Below, in pieces: positions 1 to 11,879 of a DNA stretch of 64,000 nucleotides (its first letter is position 1; every line of letters starts with the position of its first letter). A program made the translations under genes and the position numbers. Source of the stretch: Anaeramoeba flamelloides (taxonomy: Eukaryota > Metamonada > Anaeramoebidae); the NCBI GenBank assembly GCA_027625915.1, contig JANTQA010000076.1:2418001-2482000 (forward strand), given 5' to 3'. The notes under the pieces are model-generated. The model was given only the letters and a program-made list of their open reading frames with translations, searched no databases and was not told the DNA's origin.

Positions 1-245
1 GTAATAATATTTCAATTTATTCGTCAAGGTTTGTGTAATTTTTATCTATTATTGATAATCTTTCTATTGTGTTTCTATTCCTACTGTTTAAAGGCCGGGA
101 AAATGTTTAATTTGGCCATCTAAATCAATTAATATTTTTATACTTTAATATTTTAATCATTTTTCTTCTTCTCTTTTTTATTTGGTAAATTTCCTTTGAT
201 TATCCCTTAATCTCAATATATATATATATATCTAAATATTTCAAA
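1..245 (+). repeat. Dispersed repeat shared with 27590-27800
   Basis: The order of short words is the same in both places: AATCTTTCTAT, TTTAATTTGG(C/T)CAT, TTTTTCTTCTTCTCTTTTTT, then a TTA(C/T)CCC stretch. In both places a copy of the 525 bp element follows 180-270 bp further on (423 here, 28064 there). The pair may therefore be one larger duplicated segment. The left border lies outside the window. Confidence 0.5.
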
Positions 246-422
246 AAAATTTTTTTTTTTGAAAGTTAAAAATAAAAAAAATTCAGTTTCTAGTATTCTA
301 TTATTTTGGATACTAAATTTATCGTTTTTCTTGTAAAAAGTGATTTTATCAATTCAATAAAAAAATTTTTTTTAATTACTTTTACTAAAAATCTTGTAAA
401 TTATTTATTATATAAATATAAT

Positions 423-945
423 CTATATTCCAAAATTCTGGGCATGTTTTAAACAGTTTAAAGAATAACAATACACAAATTAAATTCAATTTGGAAATAA
501 TTTTGATTTTACAAACTATTTCATTTTTTATCTTTTTTGTTTGGTTTGATTTTTCCTTTTTTGTAGTTACTTAATCTATTTAGTTAGATCTGGAATTTTT
601 TTTTCGATGGTTGATAGAAGGTTAGTATTGAGTTTGTTAAATAGAAAAATTACATTAATTGGGCCATGGTATCTTATTATTTGATCGATCAATAATTGTT
701 GGTGAAATTTCAATAAATTAATCAATATATTTTTTGTTCAGTTCGTTTCATTATTTTGGACACACCTGTTTTTATTTTTCAAATTTATATTTTTTTTCTT
801 TTATTTGGATTAAAATGGTTACTTATTAAAACACTAATAATCGGTAACTGAAATTTTTTTTTAGATTAAGTTCGGAAAAATATAATAAATTTGGTTTTTT
901 TTGCCTATTTTTGATTTTGGGTGTTTCCAAATTTTTGGAATGGGG
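423..945 (+). mobile_element. 525 bp Tc1/mariner-like non-autonomous element, copy 1
   Basis: The left end reads ATTCCAAAATTCTGGGCATG and the right end is the inverse form, CCAAATTTTTGGAATGGGG. The ends therefore form imperfect terminal inverted repeats of about 20 bp. The interior is collinear with the copy at 34541-35064 and includes the palindrome TTGATCGATCAA near 680. AT-dinucleotide runs flank both copies, consistent with insertion at TA. No transposase frame is present. Confidence 0.7.
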
Positions 946-1689
946 TTTATATATATGTCTATAAATAAATAAATAAACTCTTTTTCAAATATTGTGACTC
1001 ACCTGAAATAATAAATTAAAAAAAAAACTATCCTTTGGTATTCAAGAATAATTAATAACTAAATCTGATATGTAATTCACTTTTAAGTTAATCTTTATAT
1101 ATAAAAGCTAATATATTAAAAATTAAAAAAAAATAAAGCCAAAAAAGTAATAAAAAAAGGTGAAGTCACAATTTTTGAAAAGAGCATTTTCGATTTTTTA
1201 TTACTGAACTTTCTCTGAAAAAAGGTTGAACAACAAGATTTTTTATAAATAATTAAATTCATTTTCAAAGAAATTATATAGTCGAAATTTTCAGAGCGAT
1301 TATTGGTCTTTTGGAAGATCTCTTTTTTTTTACACATGATCTTTTTTAACGAAAGAAAAAAAAAGAAAAAAAAAAGAAAAACAAAAAAAATTTGAAAAAG
1401 CAAAACGAAAATTTGCAAAATTAGAAAAAATGATTCTGATCCAAAAATTTGAAAATATTTTTTTTAAGAAGAATACAGCACTAAATCCTCAAAACAAAAT
1501 ACATTAATATTATAAAGTGAGTTAAAATTTTTGAAAAATAGTTTATATATATTCTCTTTTTCACACTTTTATTCAAATATTTTTTTTATAATTTTTGTGA
1601 TTATATTGAAATTAATAATTTTTTGTGTAAAAAGTTCCTTTCATTGACATTATTGTGATTTTTTGATACAACCTTTTATTTTTTATTAC

Positions 1690-1879
1690 TATTCAGAAAA
1701 ATAAATTATCTATCTAAAAAAAAAATTGTAAAAATATCCAAAAAGAAAAAAAGTGAAAAAAGGATTCCAATTTTGAACTTACCAAAATAAATTTTTTCTT
1801 CTAATATCCATTCAGACCTGTTAAAAACATACAATCTATCCCTTAGAATTGGGCTCCTTGAACTGTAAAATAGTTTATA
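1690..1879 (-). mobile_element. End fragment of the 540 bp element family
   Basis: The stretch around 1780-1879 (TTTTTTCTTCTAATATCCATTC, then GGGCTCCTTGAACTGTAAAATAG) matches the corresponding end at 63400-63494. In reverse complement it also matches 56612-56720. The other terminus was not located, so this copy is truncated or strongly diverged. Confidence 0.45.
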
Positions 1880-2479
1880 TCCTTATAAATGTTTTCAACC
1901 AATTTATTATACAAATTTGATGATCAATCATAAAGGTTGACTATTTTTAAAAATAATTTGGCTTTTTTTGAAAGTTCATTTACCTACTAAGTAAGTTTTT
2001 ATATACAACATTATTATTATAAAAAATTTTTCAAACAAAAAGAAAAAATTTAAAGAGAATAAATTTTATTAACAATTTTTTATTTATATAATAATTTAAA
2101 ATGGATTTTTTAATTTAAAAAATGAAAAAAAAAAAAATACTAAATTATTTTTTTTGATTAGTTTTTTTTTTTTTTGATTTTTATAAAAATTAAATTTTTT
2201 CCATTTTCTAATAACAAAAAAAAAAAAAATAGAAATAAAAATTAGTAAAGGAAATAATTATAAATAATAATTATATAAAAACTACATTAGAAAAACTTTG
2301 AAATTAATTTTAATACTGTATATAAGAATTAAAAGTATGAACATATCATATATAAACAAAATATTATATTATTCTATATACTTGATATAATATTTTTGAA
2401 AATAAATAAAAAGAAAAGAGAGAGAGAGAGAGAGAAAATTCAAAATTAAAAGAAAAAAATAACAATAAAAAAAAAAAGA

Positions 2480-5400
2480 TTATAATTTCTCGATTCCATA
2501 AACGGATTTTTTTCTTTTAATATTCCATTTAATTCTGCCTGTCGATTTTCTTTTCGATTTCAAATCATCTTTTTGTTGTTGCTTTCCCGATGAATTAGTT
2601 AATTTATCAGAAATTTTCAAATTTTCATTGTTGACCAAAAAATTATCAAGATTATCGGAAGAAGATGAGTTTGGAAGAATGTTGTTTTGGACATTTTTCT
2701 CAATAACCTGTTCAATATCGTTGATCCATTGGTCTCTATTTTCGATTGAAGTTGCCATCAATATTAAATCTTCTTGGTTATTGTGTGGGTCGTTCAACAA
2801 GAAGAATAAATCGTTATTTTGGTTAGTTTTAATTAATTGTGTGAACTTATTGATGTGAAAGATGTTTCTGAGGCTGTACCATTTATTTTCATATTTTTTT
2901 TGGAATTTCAATTTTTTTTTCTTCACTTTAATGATGATAATTAGATCTGTGAACAAAATGCCGACTCTGTTTCGGATTTTTTTGTCAACGAGATTTTTGA
3001 TTTCATTTTTTTTAATAAACCCCCTGGAGGGTGTATCAAGAAGATTGAAATTCTTATCAGTTTTTAACTTTTGTGAGATTTTAAAGACCTTTTGGATCTT
3101 TGCAAATTCTCTTTTACTTTCATTTAAAATGTTTGCTTGTTTGCTAATTGACTCGAGTGCGGATTCGAGGTTTGAATAATCTGGGTGATCATTTTCACTG
3201 TTTTTTAATAATTCTTTTAATAATAGCAAATATCGTGGCACTCTTTGAATTGGCGCAATTAGGAGATCAAATAGCCCCAATTTTGATTTGATTTGTAATT
3301 TTGCATCAATTAGAAATTTATCAAACTTTGTGTTCTTTGCCCGTGCCTCCTTTGTGATGCGGAATAAGGAAGAATACCTATTGATGTATGCAGTATACAC
3401 AATCATTGCCGGGGATAGGTTTTTAAATATTTTACCGATCGCATCTGTTTGTGTGTAATTCACTTTTGGTACATTCGTTTCAAGTGACAATAACAATTTT
3501 TTACTCAGCCCAAAGATCATTTCTAATTCATTTTTCAAATATTTCACATCATCACCTTCAATGTATTCATTGCGAATGATCGGGTTAAGATATACTTCTA
3601 ATAATGTTTTGAGTCTGGAAATGTATTCTCTTTCAGTATCAAGAATTTCACCAGAGATCTTTATTCGTTTTTGTAATTTCTTAAATTTTTTTCTTTTTTG
3701 AAATCCTCGATACATTGCTTGGATATTTGTTGCTGCTTGCTTTTCAGTAAGATTAATCCGCTTTGTTTTTTTCTCTTCACCAATGAGATCGTTGTTTTTG
3801 TTGTTACCACTCTTCCCAGTCTCGGTTCTATTATCATTATCTTGATTATTTGGTTCATTTCCATTCAAGCCATCTTTATTTTGATTGGTTTCCCTTGGTT
3901 GGTAATTTTTAATTTTATTACGGAATGTTCGTGGTGGTAATTTTGGTTTGTTTTTCTTTTCGGTGTCTTTTTTTTCATTCTCCTCAGTGATTTTATTATT
4001 TTCAAATAATTTTACTAACATTTTTAATTGATTTTGTTTTTCTTGAACAATATTTTTTTTAATTTCTTCATATTTTTTTTCTCTTTCCCTTTCGACGTGT
4101 TCGTCTTCCTTTTTCTTTTCGAACATTTCAATAAATTTATTTAATTTATTATCTTTTTTGGTTTCTCCTTCATTCTCAAGAGATCTATGCTTTTTTTTGT
4201 TATGTTGTGAATTTTGGTTTTTTTGTTCAAATTTGTTGAATAATCCCTTATATTCAAAATTTTCTTTTTTTTTGTTCTCACTATAGCTATCACTATCACT
4301 TTCGCTATCACTGTCACTATCGCTAGTGTTCACACTCTCAGTTTCGCTTTCACTTTTATTTACAATTCCTATTTCCTTTTCCTTTTGGTTTTCCTTTTGG
4401 TTTTCCTTTTGGTTTTCCTTTTGGTTTTCCTTTTTTTCATCTTTGTCTTGTTCGTTTATTTTTTCATTTTTTGGAAATTGTTCTTCTTTTTTGACTTCAT
4501 TTTCCTTTTTCTTTTCAATTTTTTTGTCCTTTTCTTTATCATTTTCTGTTTCTTTTTTTGTTTCTGTTTCTTTTTCCACAATTTTTTCATCTTCATTTGT
4601 TTGATCTTCGTTATCCTTTTCTTCTTTAATAACTTTTTTTTTTTTTTTTTTTTTTCCTTTTGCCTTCTTTTTTCCTTTTCCTTTCTTTTTTCCTTTCCCT
4701 TTCCCTTTTCCTTTCCCTTTCCCTTTCCCTTTCCTCTTCCCTTTTACCTTTTTTTTTCCTTTCCCTTTTCTTTTGGATTTTTTTTTTATGTTTGATTCAA
4801 AATCAAAATCATCCAAATCTATACCTTCCTCTTCCATTTGGTTTTTCATTTGCATAAATTCTTCATAATTTTTATTCGTCACAGTTTGGCTTCTTGACGA
4901 ACGATTAGTTCGATTACTTTTCTTTTTTTCAAGGATCATTGACATATCCCTACTAAATTTCTTATTGTTTACTGGCCTGTTGCTCTTCAAGGATTCCAAG
5001 GATTTTAAGTTTTGTTTATTATCTTTCATTTCTTCACTTTTGCCGTTCTTAGCATTCTGATCAATATTATCATCTTGATCATTACCATTATCGTCTAATA
5101 AATTATCATTATTATTGGGGTCAAACTTTAAGAGTAATTCTTTCAATTGGACAATTTTTTGATTTTTTAAGATCAACTGCTTTGCTAGTACCTCATTTTG
5201 GTTGTGGAATTGTTTTGATTTGGACTTAAATTGCCTTATTTTTTTTTTTTTTTGTTTTTGAATTCTTCCGATTGACTTTTGTTGAAGCATCAAAAAGCTT
5301 CTTAATTGGTCAACAAGAGAACTTTTTTCATCGGATATGATTATTTTGGAGAATTTGGAATCAGGGTTTTCAGCATAATAAATGTCTTTTAATAATTGTG

Positions 5401-6460
5401 TTAATTGGACTTTGACAATCTGTGGATCAGTTTTGTCTTTCAATTTGTTATTAATAATATTATTTAAATTATTATTAATATTTAAATTATTGCTCTTGTT
5501 TTTGACTTGCTTTGTCAAGTTGTGGTTTTTGACTTTTAGCTTGTTGATTAGCGCTGTGTCATCAAAGATCTTTTTTTCCAATTTCTCAATGTGTTGCTCT
5601 TTTAGCACCAAATCTTTTGTTTTGTTATTCACTATTTCTGTGGCAGACTCTATTAATTCAATCAGATCAGATCGTTCTTTGACCATTAATTGGATCCTGT
5701 TTTGAAGCTCCTTTTTTTCGACGTCAAATTCGTCGATTGTTGTTTCTAATAATGACAGCTCTTCTTGGTTCACTTTGGATTCCCTTTTCTCTCTTTCAAT
5801 TTGGGAGTGTATTTTGTCGATGAACCGAGAAAGCGACTTTAGTAAAGTTTTGTATTTGGAGAGCTTGACCAAATTGTTTCGTAGCTTGTCGATTTTTTCC
5901 ATTTCCTTTTCAATTTTTTCTAATGTAGAGGACTGTGAAAAGTCTTGAAATCTCGCAATGCTCGGAGAAAGTGGTGTGCGTGGCGAACGTGGGGACTGTG
6001 TTATTTTTTTAATTTTCAATGGTTCAAGGTTCTTGTAATTCTTTGTGGTTCTTGTTTGGGAACTATTACTTTTAAAGCCTTGTTTATTTTTCGGTGAGCG
6101 TGGCGAGCGTTGTGAGTTTGTCGAGCGGGGCGAGCGAGGGTAAACCAACCGCGAGCTCTTTTCTTGCACGGTTTTCTTTCGCGGTAGGGTCTTTGTGCTT
6201 CGTGATCTGAAAAAGGAAGACACACCTCCCGACTTTCTTTTCTTATGAAGAGAGCCTTTCTCAACAGTGCCTCTTCGTTGGCTGTTGTCAGTGCCGCTTT
6301 TGGGTGTCTTGTTTTTGTGTTCATAAAGCCTTCTCGGTGGTTGCTGTTTTGGTTCTTTGGTTTTACTTAAATCCCGAACAGTGGAACGAAACTTTTTTTC
6401 ATCAATACTTTTTGTTTTTCTTCTTGATTTTCTCCTTTCTTGTTGACTATTAGTGCTCAT
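2480..6460 (-). CDS. RhoGEF (DH-PH) with IQ motif and lysine-rich linker
   Basis: This is a single-exon gene of 1326 residues. The N-terminus is basic and serine-rich. Coiled-coil segments follow at about residues 180-330 and 385-450. A run made almost only of Lys and Gly lies at about 557-611, then a Glu/Lys region with a perfect KENQ repeat (about 677-694) and a Ser/Asp tract (about 712-725). An IQ motif (NIQAMYRGFQKRKKFKKLQ) sits near 905-925. The Dbl-homology domain covers about 933-1125: it begins ILDTEREYISRLKTLLEVYL and contains the family hallmark APIQRVPRYLLLLKEL. A pleckstrin-homology domain follows at about 1145-1257, ending in a Trp helix (RDQWINDIEQVI). Proteins of this kind load GTP onto Rho/Rac GTPases at membranes and steer actin. 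The IQ motif suggests calmodulin or light-chain control. The GTPase partner cannot be told from sequence. Confidence 0.92.
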   Translation of the reverse strand: MSTNSQQERRKSRRKTKSIDEKKFRSTVRDLSKTKEPKQQPPRRLYEHKNKTPKSGTDNSQRRGTVEKGSLHKKRKSGGVSSFFRSRSTKTLPRKKTVQEKSSRLVYPRSPRSTNSQRSPRSPKNKQGFKSNSSQTRTTKNYKNLEPLKIKKITQSPRSPRTPLSPSIARFQDFSQSSTLEKIEKEMEKIDKLRNNLVKLSKYKTLLKSLSRFIDKIHSQIEREKRESKVNQEELSLLETTIDEFDVEKKELQNRIQLMVKERSDLIELIESATEIVNNKTKDLVLKEQHIEKLEKKIFDDTALINKLKVKNHNLTKQVKNKSNNLNINNNLNNIINNKLKDKTDPQIVKVQLTQLLKDIYYAENPDSKFSKIIISDEKSSLVDQLRSFLMLQQKSIGRIQKQKKKKIRQFKSKSKQFHNQNEVLAKQLILKNQKIVQLKELLLKFDPNNNDNLLDDNGNDQDDNIDQNAKNGKSEEMKDNKQNLKSLESLKSNRPVNNKKFSRDMSMILEKKKSNRTNRSSRSQTVTNKNYEEFMQMKNQMEEEGIDLDDFDFESNIKKKSKRKGKGKKKVKGKRKGKGKGKGKGKGKGKKKGKGKKKAKGKKKKKKKVIKEEKDNEDQTNEDEKIVEKETETKKETENDKEKDKKIEKKKENEVKKEEQFPKNEKINEQDKDEKKENQKENQKENQKENQKEKEIGIVNKSESETESVNTSDSDSDSESDSDSYSENKKKENFEYKGLFNKFEQKNQNSQHNKKKHRSLENEGETKKDNKLNKFIEMFEKKKEDEHVEREREKKYEEIKKNIVQEKQNQLKMLVKLFENNKITEENEKKDTEKKNKPKLPPRTFRNKIKNYQPRETNQNKDGLNGNEPNNQDNDNRTETGKSGNNKNNDLIGEEKKTKRINLTEKQAATNIQAMYRGFQKRKKFKKLQKRIKISGEILDTEREYISRLKTLLEVYLNPIIRNEYIEGDDVKYLKNELEMIFGLSKKLLLSLETNVPKVNYTQTDAIGKIFKNLSPAMIVYTAYINRYSSLFRITKEARAKNTKFDKFLIDAKLQIKSKLGLFDLLIAPIQRVPRYLLLLKELLKNSENDHPDYSNLESALESISKQANILNESKREFAKIQKVFKISQKLKTDKNFNLLDTPSRGFIKKNEIKNLVDKKIRNRVGILFTDLIIIIKVKKKKLKFQKKYENKWYSLRNIFHINKFTQLIKTNQNNDLFFLLNDPHNNQEDLILMATSIENRDQWINDIEQVIEKNVQNNILPNSSSSDNLDNFLVNNENLKISDKLTNSSGKQQQKDDLKSKRKSTGRIKWNIKRKKSVYGIEKL
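4377..4432. repeat. 12-nt tandem repeat inside the RhoGEF coding region
   Basis: The unit TTTTCCTTTTGG is repeated more than four times without change. On the coding strand it encodes repeating KENQ. The perfect identity suggests recent slippage expansion. Copy number is likely to vary between strains. Confidence 0.85.
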
Positions 6461-8336
6461 TTAATTGTTTGAAATTTTTTATAGAACTCAAAGCGGATTT
6501 TGAAAATTCCTTTCGAAATGAAATTTATTATTTGTTCTATTTTTGAGGAAATAAAAACAAAAAAATGTGAAAATATTTACACTTTTTCATACAAAAAATG
6601 TTTATGAATTCTTGAAAAAACTAGTTTTGGAATTAAAATTACATTTTGAGTTTTGCAAGGAAATTTATCATCGTATTTGTAAAAAAATATAATTTTGGGA
6701 ATAAGTCTCATGATAATTGAGTTGTTTGTTTTTATTTCTCTTTATAGATGGAAACTCAGTTTTTTGGTTTTTTTCATTCGAAAAAAGTTTAATTTTTAAA
6801 AATTAAATTTCAAATGAAAAAGCTATTTTTAGTTCGGCATCAAAATTTGTCTTTCTGAATTTTGAATAAGATCACTTTTTGGAAATGGGTTTAAGAAAAA
6901 CCCACATATTTTTTATTTTTTTTTTCCAAAATTTCAAAAGAAAAAAACTTTCGTTTTGGAAAAAAATAAACAGAGTTTTCAATAACATGGTTTATTACTC
7001 ATCAACTTGATTCAATCAGAATGAGAATTAGTTCTTGATTAACAATTTTCGGAAAAGAGTTTTTATTTCCATCATAATCTCAATCAACTTTGAGAATAAT
7101 CAATTTGAAACAATACCTTCAATTGAAATAAAAGTGAAAATATTCATTTTTTATAATTTAGAAAAACAATAAGTGAAAATTGTTTCTCATTACCTCAAGA
7201 TTTTCAATATCTTTCAATATCTTGCAACTTGATGAGACAAAACAGCGGTAACACTTCTCAAATTATTCTTTAAATATTGAGAGAGTTTCTGGTTTCTTGA
7301 TTTAAGAAAAGTAATCTGATTTTCGAATTTTACTCCAATTTAAATTTTAGATTCTTTTTTTTTTTCAAAAGAGATTATTTTAATTAGAAGTGATTTTGAA
7401 TAGACACTGAGATTTAGAGATCCCACATACAATAAAAAAGTTCCTACCTGAAGATACTGAGAAACCTATTTAAAATATTGTGAAGGTCAAAAAATCAGAC
7501 TACAAGAACGATAAATTCGACTTTCCAAAGAATAAAAACATGTGGTTTTTTTTCTACTTTCCATACAACACCTAATCCAGGATTCAATTGTATACAAAAT
7601 TCCAAATTGAATTTACGTGTTAACTCCTTGGTACTGTATGAATATTTTAAATAATGACTGGAAATTTGTTTAATATTTTTTGTTTTTTTGTTGCACAACA
7701 ATAATCCAAAAATTTACTCTACATTTTGAAAACAATTTTTGTGATTTGATTGATCATTTTTTTGAAGAACTTGTTTAATAAGAGAACTTTAAGTAACCAA
7801 TATAAGGGTTTGTTGCCAGTTTCTTTGATTAAATAATAACCCCCGAAAAAAAAAGAGACTTATCATTTAATTCGAAAAAAGGCTGTACCAATAATAGACC
7901 GGCTATTTTAAAATAATCAAGTTCGTAGTCTTTTCTGTTAATTGTCTTATTGAAAATTATTTTTAACTTAGGATTCAAAGACAGCATAGAAGACAAACTC
8001 ACAATTTTACAACAGTGGTGTAAATTACTGGTGTTGTTTATTTTAACCCATTACTAAAATTTAGCTCATACAAAAAATATTGGCTGACCGTAGAAATAAA
8101 AAAAAATAAATAAATGAAGTGACAACAATATATAGACAAGAAATATGGTTCTTTAAATAAATTTTAAAAAAGAATTATGAAGATATTGAAAGATTAAAAT
8201 GTAATTTTTTTTTTTTTCAAAAATTGAAAAAAAAAATGAGCAAAATTTCATTTTTTGAAATTTTGATAAAAAAAATCATTTAATCTTGGAAATTTTGCAA
8301 AATTTTAGAAATTTTTGAAAGAAAAGAATTTAATAT

Positions 8337-8530
8337 TATTGAACCATTTACATTAATCAAAGATCTAACCTCTAAAGTCAATTCAAACCAGAACCAAGAA
8401 TATAACCGTGTCTTCCTATCTTCAAAAACCCAAGTCTGAAAAAAAAAAAAAAAACAGGAGTTAATTTTTATTCAATGGGTTAAAGGTTGTCAACATGGGT
8501 TATTTACACCACCGTACCGGATCAAAAATA
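8337..8530 (+). repeat. Dispersed repeat, copy 1 of 3
   Basis: It is collinear with 23760-23960: AAGATCTAACCTC, then a poly(A) stretch, GAGTTAA(A/T)TTTT, and a CAACATGG(G/T)TTAT(A/T)T end. A third, inverted copy is detectable around 57850-58010 (GAGGTTAGATCTTG). No terminal inverted repeats were seen. Copies differ by substitutions and small indels. Confidence 0.5.
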
Positions 8531-10035
8531 CAATAAGAGTGGTGTTTTACCCAATATATTATAACTCTAATTCTTATTTTTTTGAGGATGTAAATAATAT
8601 ATGATATTGTAATATCAATAACAAATAAAGCCTTTTTTATTAAATATTAAATTATTAGAAAATAAACTCCATTTTAACATCATTGGGATATTAAAAACCA
8701 AATTTTAAAGAAAAATATTTTTAATAATTGAAGTTATCTATTATAATATAAAATTTCGATTTTAATATTCAGTTCTATACTCAAGAAAGATTTGTTTTTC
8801 CTCTAAAAATAAAAGAAAAAAAAAATAAATAAAAACAGTTTAAAAAAAATTATGTCATTTATTTTGAAATCATTACAGAAAAAAATAGAAAATTTATAAA
8901 ATTAGTAAAACCCAAATATCGACACACCCCCCCCCCATTTGAATAACTAAATTTAATCTCTTTTTCATATTCAAAACCAATTTTTTCATTAATTCATATT
9001 TTACTTCTTTCCAATTTTTTATTTTAATGTTCCATTTTAACAAAACACTGTGGAAATAATAAAAAAGAGAAAAAATGATTTATTTGCAAACTTTTCATTG
9101 TGAGAGGAAAAAATTCAAAACGATACAAAGGCAATTCAAAATTCACATGTAACATGGGCCAAATAACATGAAATTTAGTTTATATTAAACATTTTAAAAA
9201 TTCTTTTATTACCAAAAAACAAGAGATAATTTACGTTTAATGTATTACCGAACAATATATCCCTCTTTAATCCAAGTATGTTGTTGTGGTTATTGTTGTT
9301 GTTTGTAAATAATATTGGTGTAGCATCTCTCAAATAGCTCTAAAAAACCTATTATAAATCTTATCACATAATAAATTATTGGACTTTTTATTCTAATAAT
9401 GGTAACTATTAAAAATTTTCCATTGGGATTTTTTTTTAATTCCTTTCCCAGATCTAAAAATAGAAATTAAAATAATAGTATTCCTTGATTTAATAATCCA
9501 TGTTTAAAACTTTAGAAAGTAAACATTTTCTTAATTATACAGAGTAACTCAATAATCACCAACATAAAAACCCTGTGACTGATTAGTTTTGTTTCCCCTT
9601 GATAAATTTAATTGTAAAATCAACATATTTCCAATAATTTGTCAAAAGAATCTATTCCTCAATTATTATTTTTTTTTTTTTATAAACTAATCCATATAGG
9701 TACAAATAATCCATATTTATAATCTTTTACTTAATATAAAAATTTAACATTATGTTTTTTTTTTTTTTTTTTTGAGACTAATGTATTTGGAGATAGTAAT
9801 TAATATAAACTTTGTTCATAATAGCATTGTGTTTTGGTATTGGGTCTCAAATTTAAAATCCTTTTCAAAATTTAAATTCTTTTATTACGGAAATTAAACA
9901 ATAATCACAATTCTCAAAACTAAAAGGATCTTTTTATAAAATTATACAATTAAAAACAGTATAAACCATATAAAAACATTCACCCCCTGTTAAAAATTTC
10001 ACCCGGATAGTTCTACAAGATTTCATTTTATTATA

Positions 10036-10070
10036 CAGTCAGTTCCATTATTAAGGCACAAACTTTAATA
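10036..10070 (+). mobile_element. Partial Tc1-like terminal repeat
   Basis: CAGTCAGTTCCATTATTAAG plus GCACAAAC matches the end of the complete 195 bp element at 50392-50586 with few changes and is likewise preceded by TA. No opposite end was found nearby, so it appears to be a fragment. Confidence 0.5.
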
Positions 10071-11879
10071 ACCCGGTGAAAAGGGGTAAAAAAAGAAAGT
10101 GTTAAAAAAGCTCAAAAGTAGAAATTGCTTGAAATTTTGAAGTTTATCCAAATTAAAATAATTGTTAACTTCTAAAACCCGAACACACTTTTATGAATAT
10201 CAAAATCCCAGAAGATGATTAAATAACAAATTATTAAAAATTTAATTTGTAAAAACTATTAAATTTACAGTTATTAAATGTTTACTCTTTTAAATTACTT
10301 TTAAAAATTGAAATAATTTCAAAAATCAACGTTAATTATAAATTAAAAAAAATAAACACAGTTTTTGTGCTATTTTTTGGGCAAAAGAAATATCTTTTTC
10401 TTATTTTTTGTCAAAAAATGACTATTTAATCGTAAAAGATCTTCTTAACACCTTTTAAAAATCTCTTTAAAGAACACTGTTTTATATTTATAGATATGTT
10501 TGCCAAGTTTATACATTTATTTAATTTATACAACAAGTCATTATTCTTATCAAATGTTAAATTTCAGTAATCATAATAAGGAAAAAACAAATTCTGAAAA
10601 TTAAAAAGTATCCAAAAATACATATTGGATATCAGGTATTCATCTTTTATAAATTATTTTTTCAAAGTTATGATAATTTTATGTAATTGGGGATAGATAG
10701 ACATTAAACTCATTTAGAAATAGATACACCCTTTTTCAAAATTACTAAATTTTGAAAAAAAAAAAAAGCTTATTTTTGATAGTTTAAAATTATTTTCATT
10801 TATTAATAATCATGAAATCTATGATTTTACACTTAAATTTCTGAAAGAGGATTTTGGTATAAGTTCGTCTAGAGTGTAATTTATACCCCCACAATAATAA
10901 TAATCAAATACTATATTTTGGGGTATTTTTTTTTTAAATATAGTTACAATAGATGAATTTTTGATTGAACATTAAGTATGAAAAAATAAAAAATGTTCAA
11001 ACGATTTGCCGAAAAAAAAACAGGAAAGTTATATAAAATCTCAAACTTGAGAAATAAAATGATAAAAAATATTCCAAAAATAGAAAAAAAATCAGTTTTT
11101 TGATTTACTGTTGAGAAATAAATGTTGGACACAGAAAATGGTTGACACCATTTTTAATTGGGAACTTTATTAGTAAAATTTAAAATCAAATCCTATTGAT
11201 AACTAGGCGACTTTGATATAAATCCAGGTTTAAATGTGTTACAAGTTCATTAATCTGTGGTTTGTATAGAATACTCATTTGAGTGGTTGATAACTAAAGT
11301 AGATCTTGCTATTTTAACAAAAATACAAGTTTTAGTAGAGTTTACTATTAATTCTGAAAATGGTAATTTTTAAACTTGCTTTTGATTCTCAGAGATAAGA
11401 TTTTGAAAAGGCAGAATTATATTAATCCTTATTCTAGTAAGTAGAATATTGTTATTTTCTTTGGGTATTTCACAACGAAAGAAATTAAAAATCATTTTCA
11501 GGTTCTAGTAATGTTCGCAATTAAAATTGCTGTCCAACTATTTTTCCGTGTCCAACATTTTTCTCACAATGGTTAATTTAGTGATATATTTTAAAAGAAA
11601 TATTTGATTTTATTTTAAAATTGAAAAATATTATTCTTTTTAGAATATTAAAAAATAATATAAAAATATTCTCCTCCACAAAGTTAAATACATTATTCAA
11701 TAATTTTATAATTAAAAATGTAAAAAATATAACCTAAAATTATAATTTTTATTACAATTCCAATTAATATCTATGGAAGTTGTAAACCTTTTCAAAATTG
11801 TTTTGTAGAATAATGTTTATTATCTGAGTGTATTTCAAAAAATACAAAATTTAGAGATTTCTTTATAAAAAATTTGCCT

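Larger units (their letters stand above)
1..2479. other. Gene-free, repeat-bearing flank
   Basis: No convincing coding frame is present. The stretch holds an AT-rich segment at 1-245 that reappears at about 27590-27800, a copy of the 525 bp inverted-repeat element at 423-945, and near 1690-1879 one end of the 540 bp element family. A short (GA)n tract lies at 2416-2434, just past the 3' end of the RhoGEF gene. Poly(A)/poly(T) runs fill the rest. Confidence 0.6.

Noticed and set aside
4326-4857. Long plus-strand hydrophobic frames rich in Phe/Ser/Leu
   Set aside because: Antisense of the Lys/Glu/Gly-rich RhoGEF linker; Phe/Pro/Ser runs arise from AAA/GAA/GGA codons read backwards.
6016-6324. 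102-codon open frame within the RhoGEF N-terminus
   Set aside because: Same-strand shadow frame over the basic Ser/Arg region of an intact, domain-bearing gene; composition is the frame-shifted image of it.
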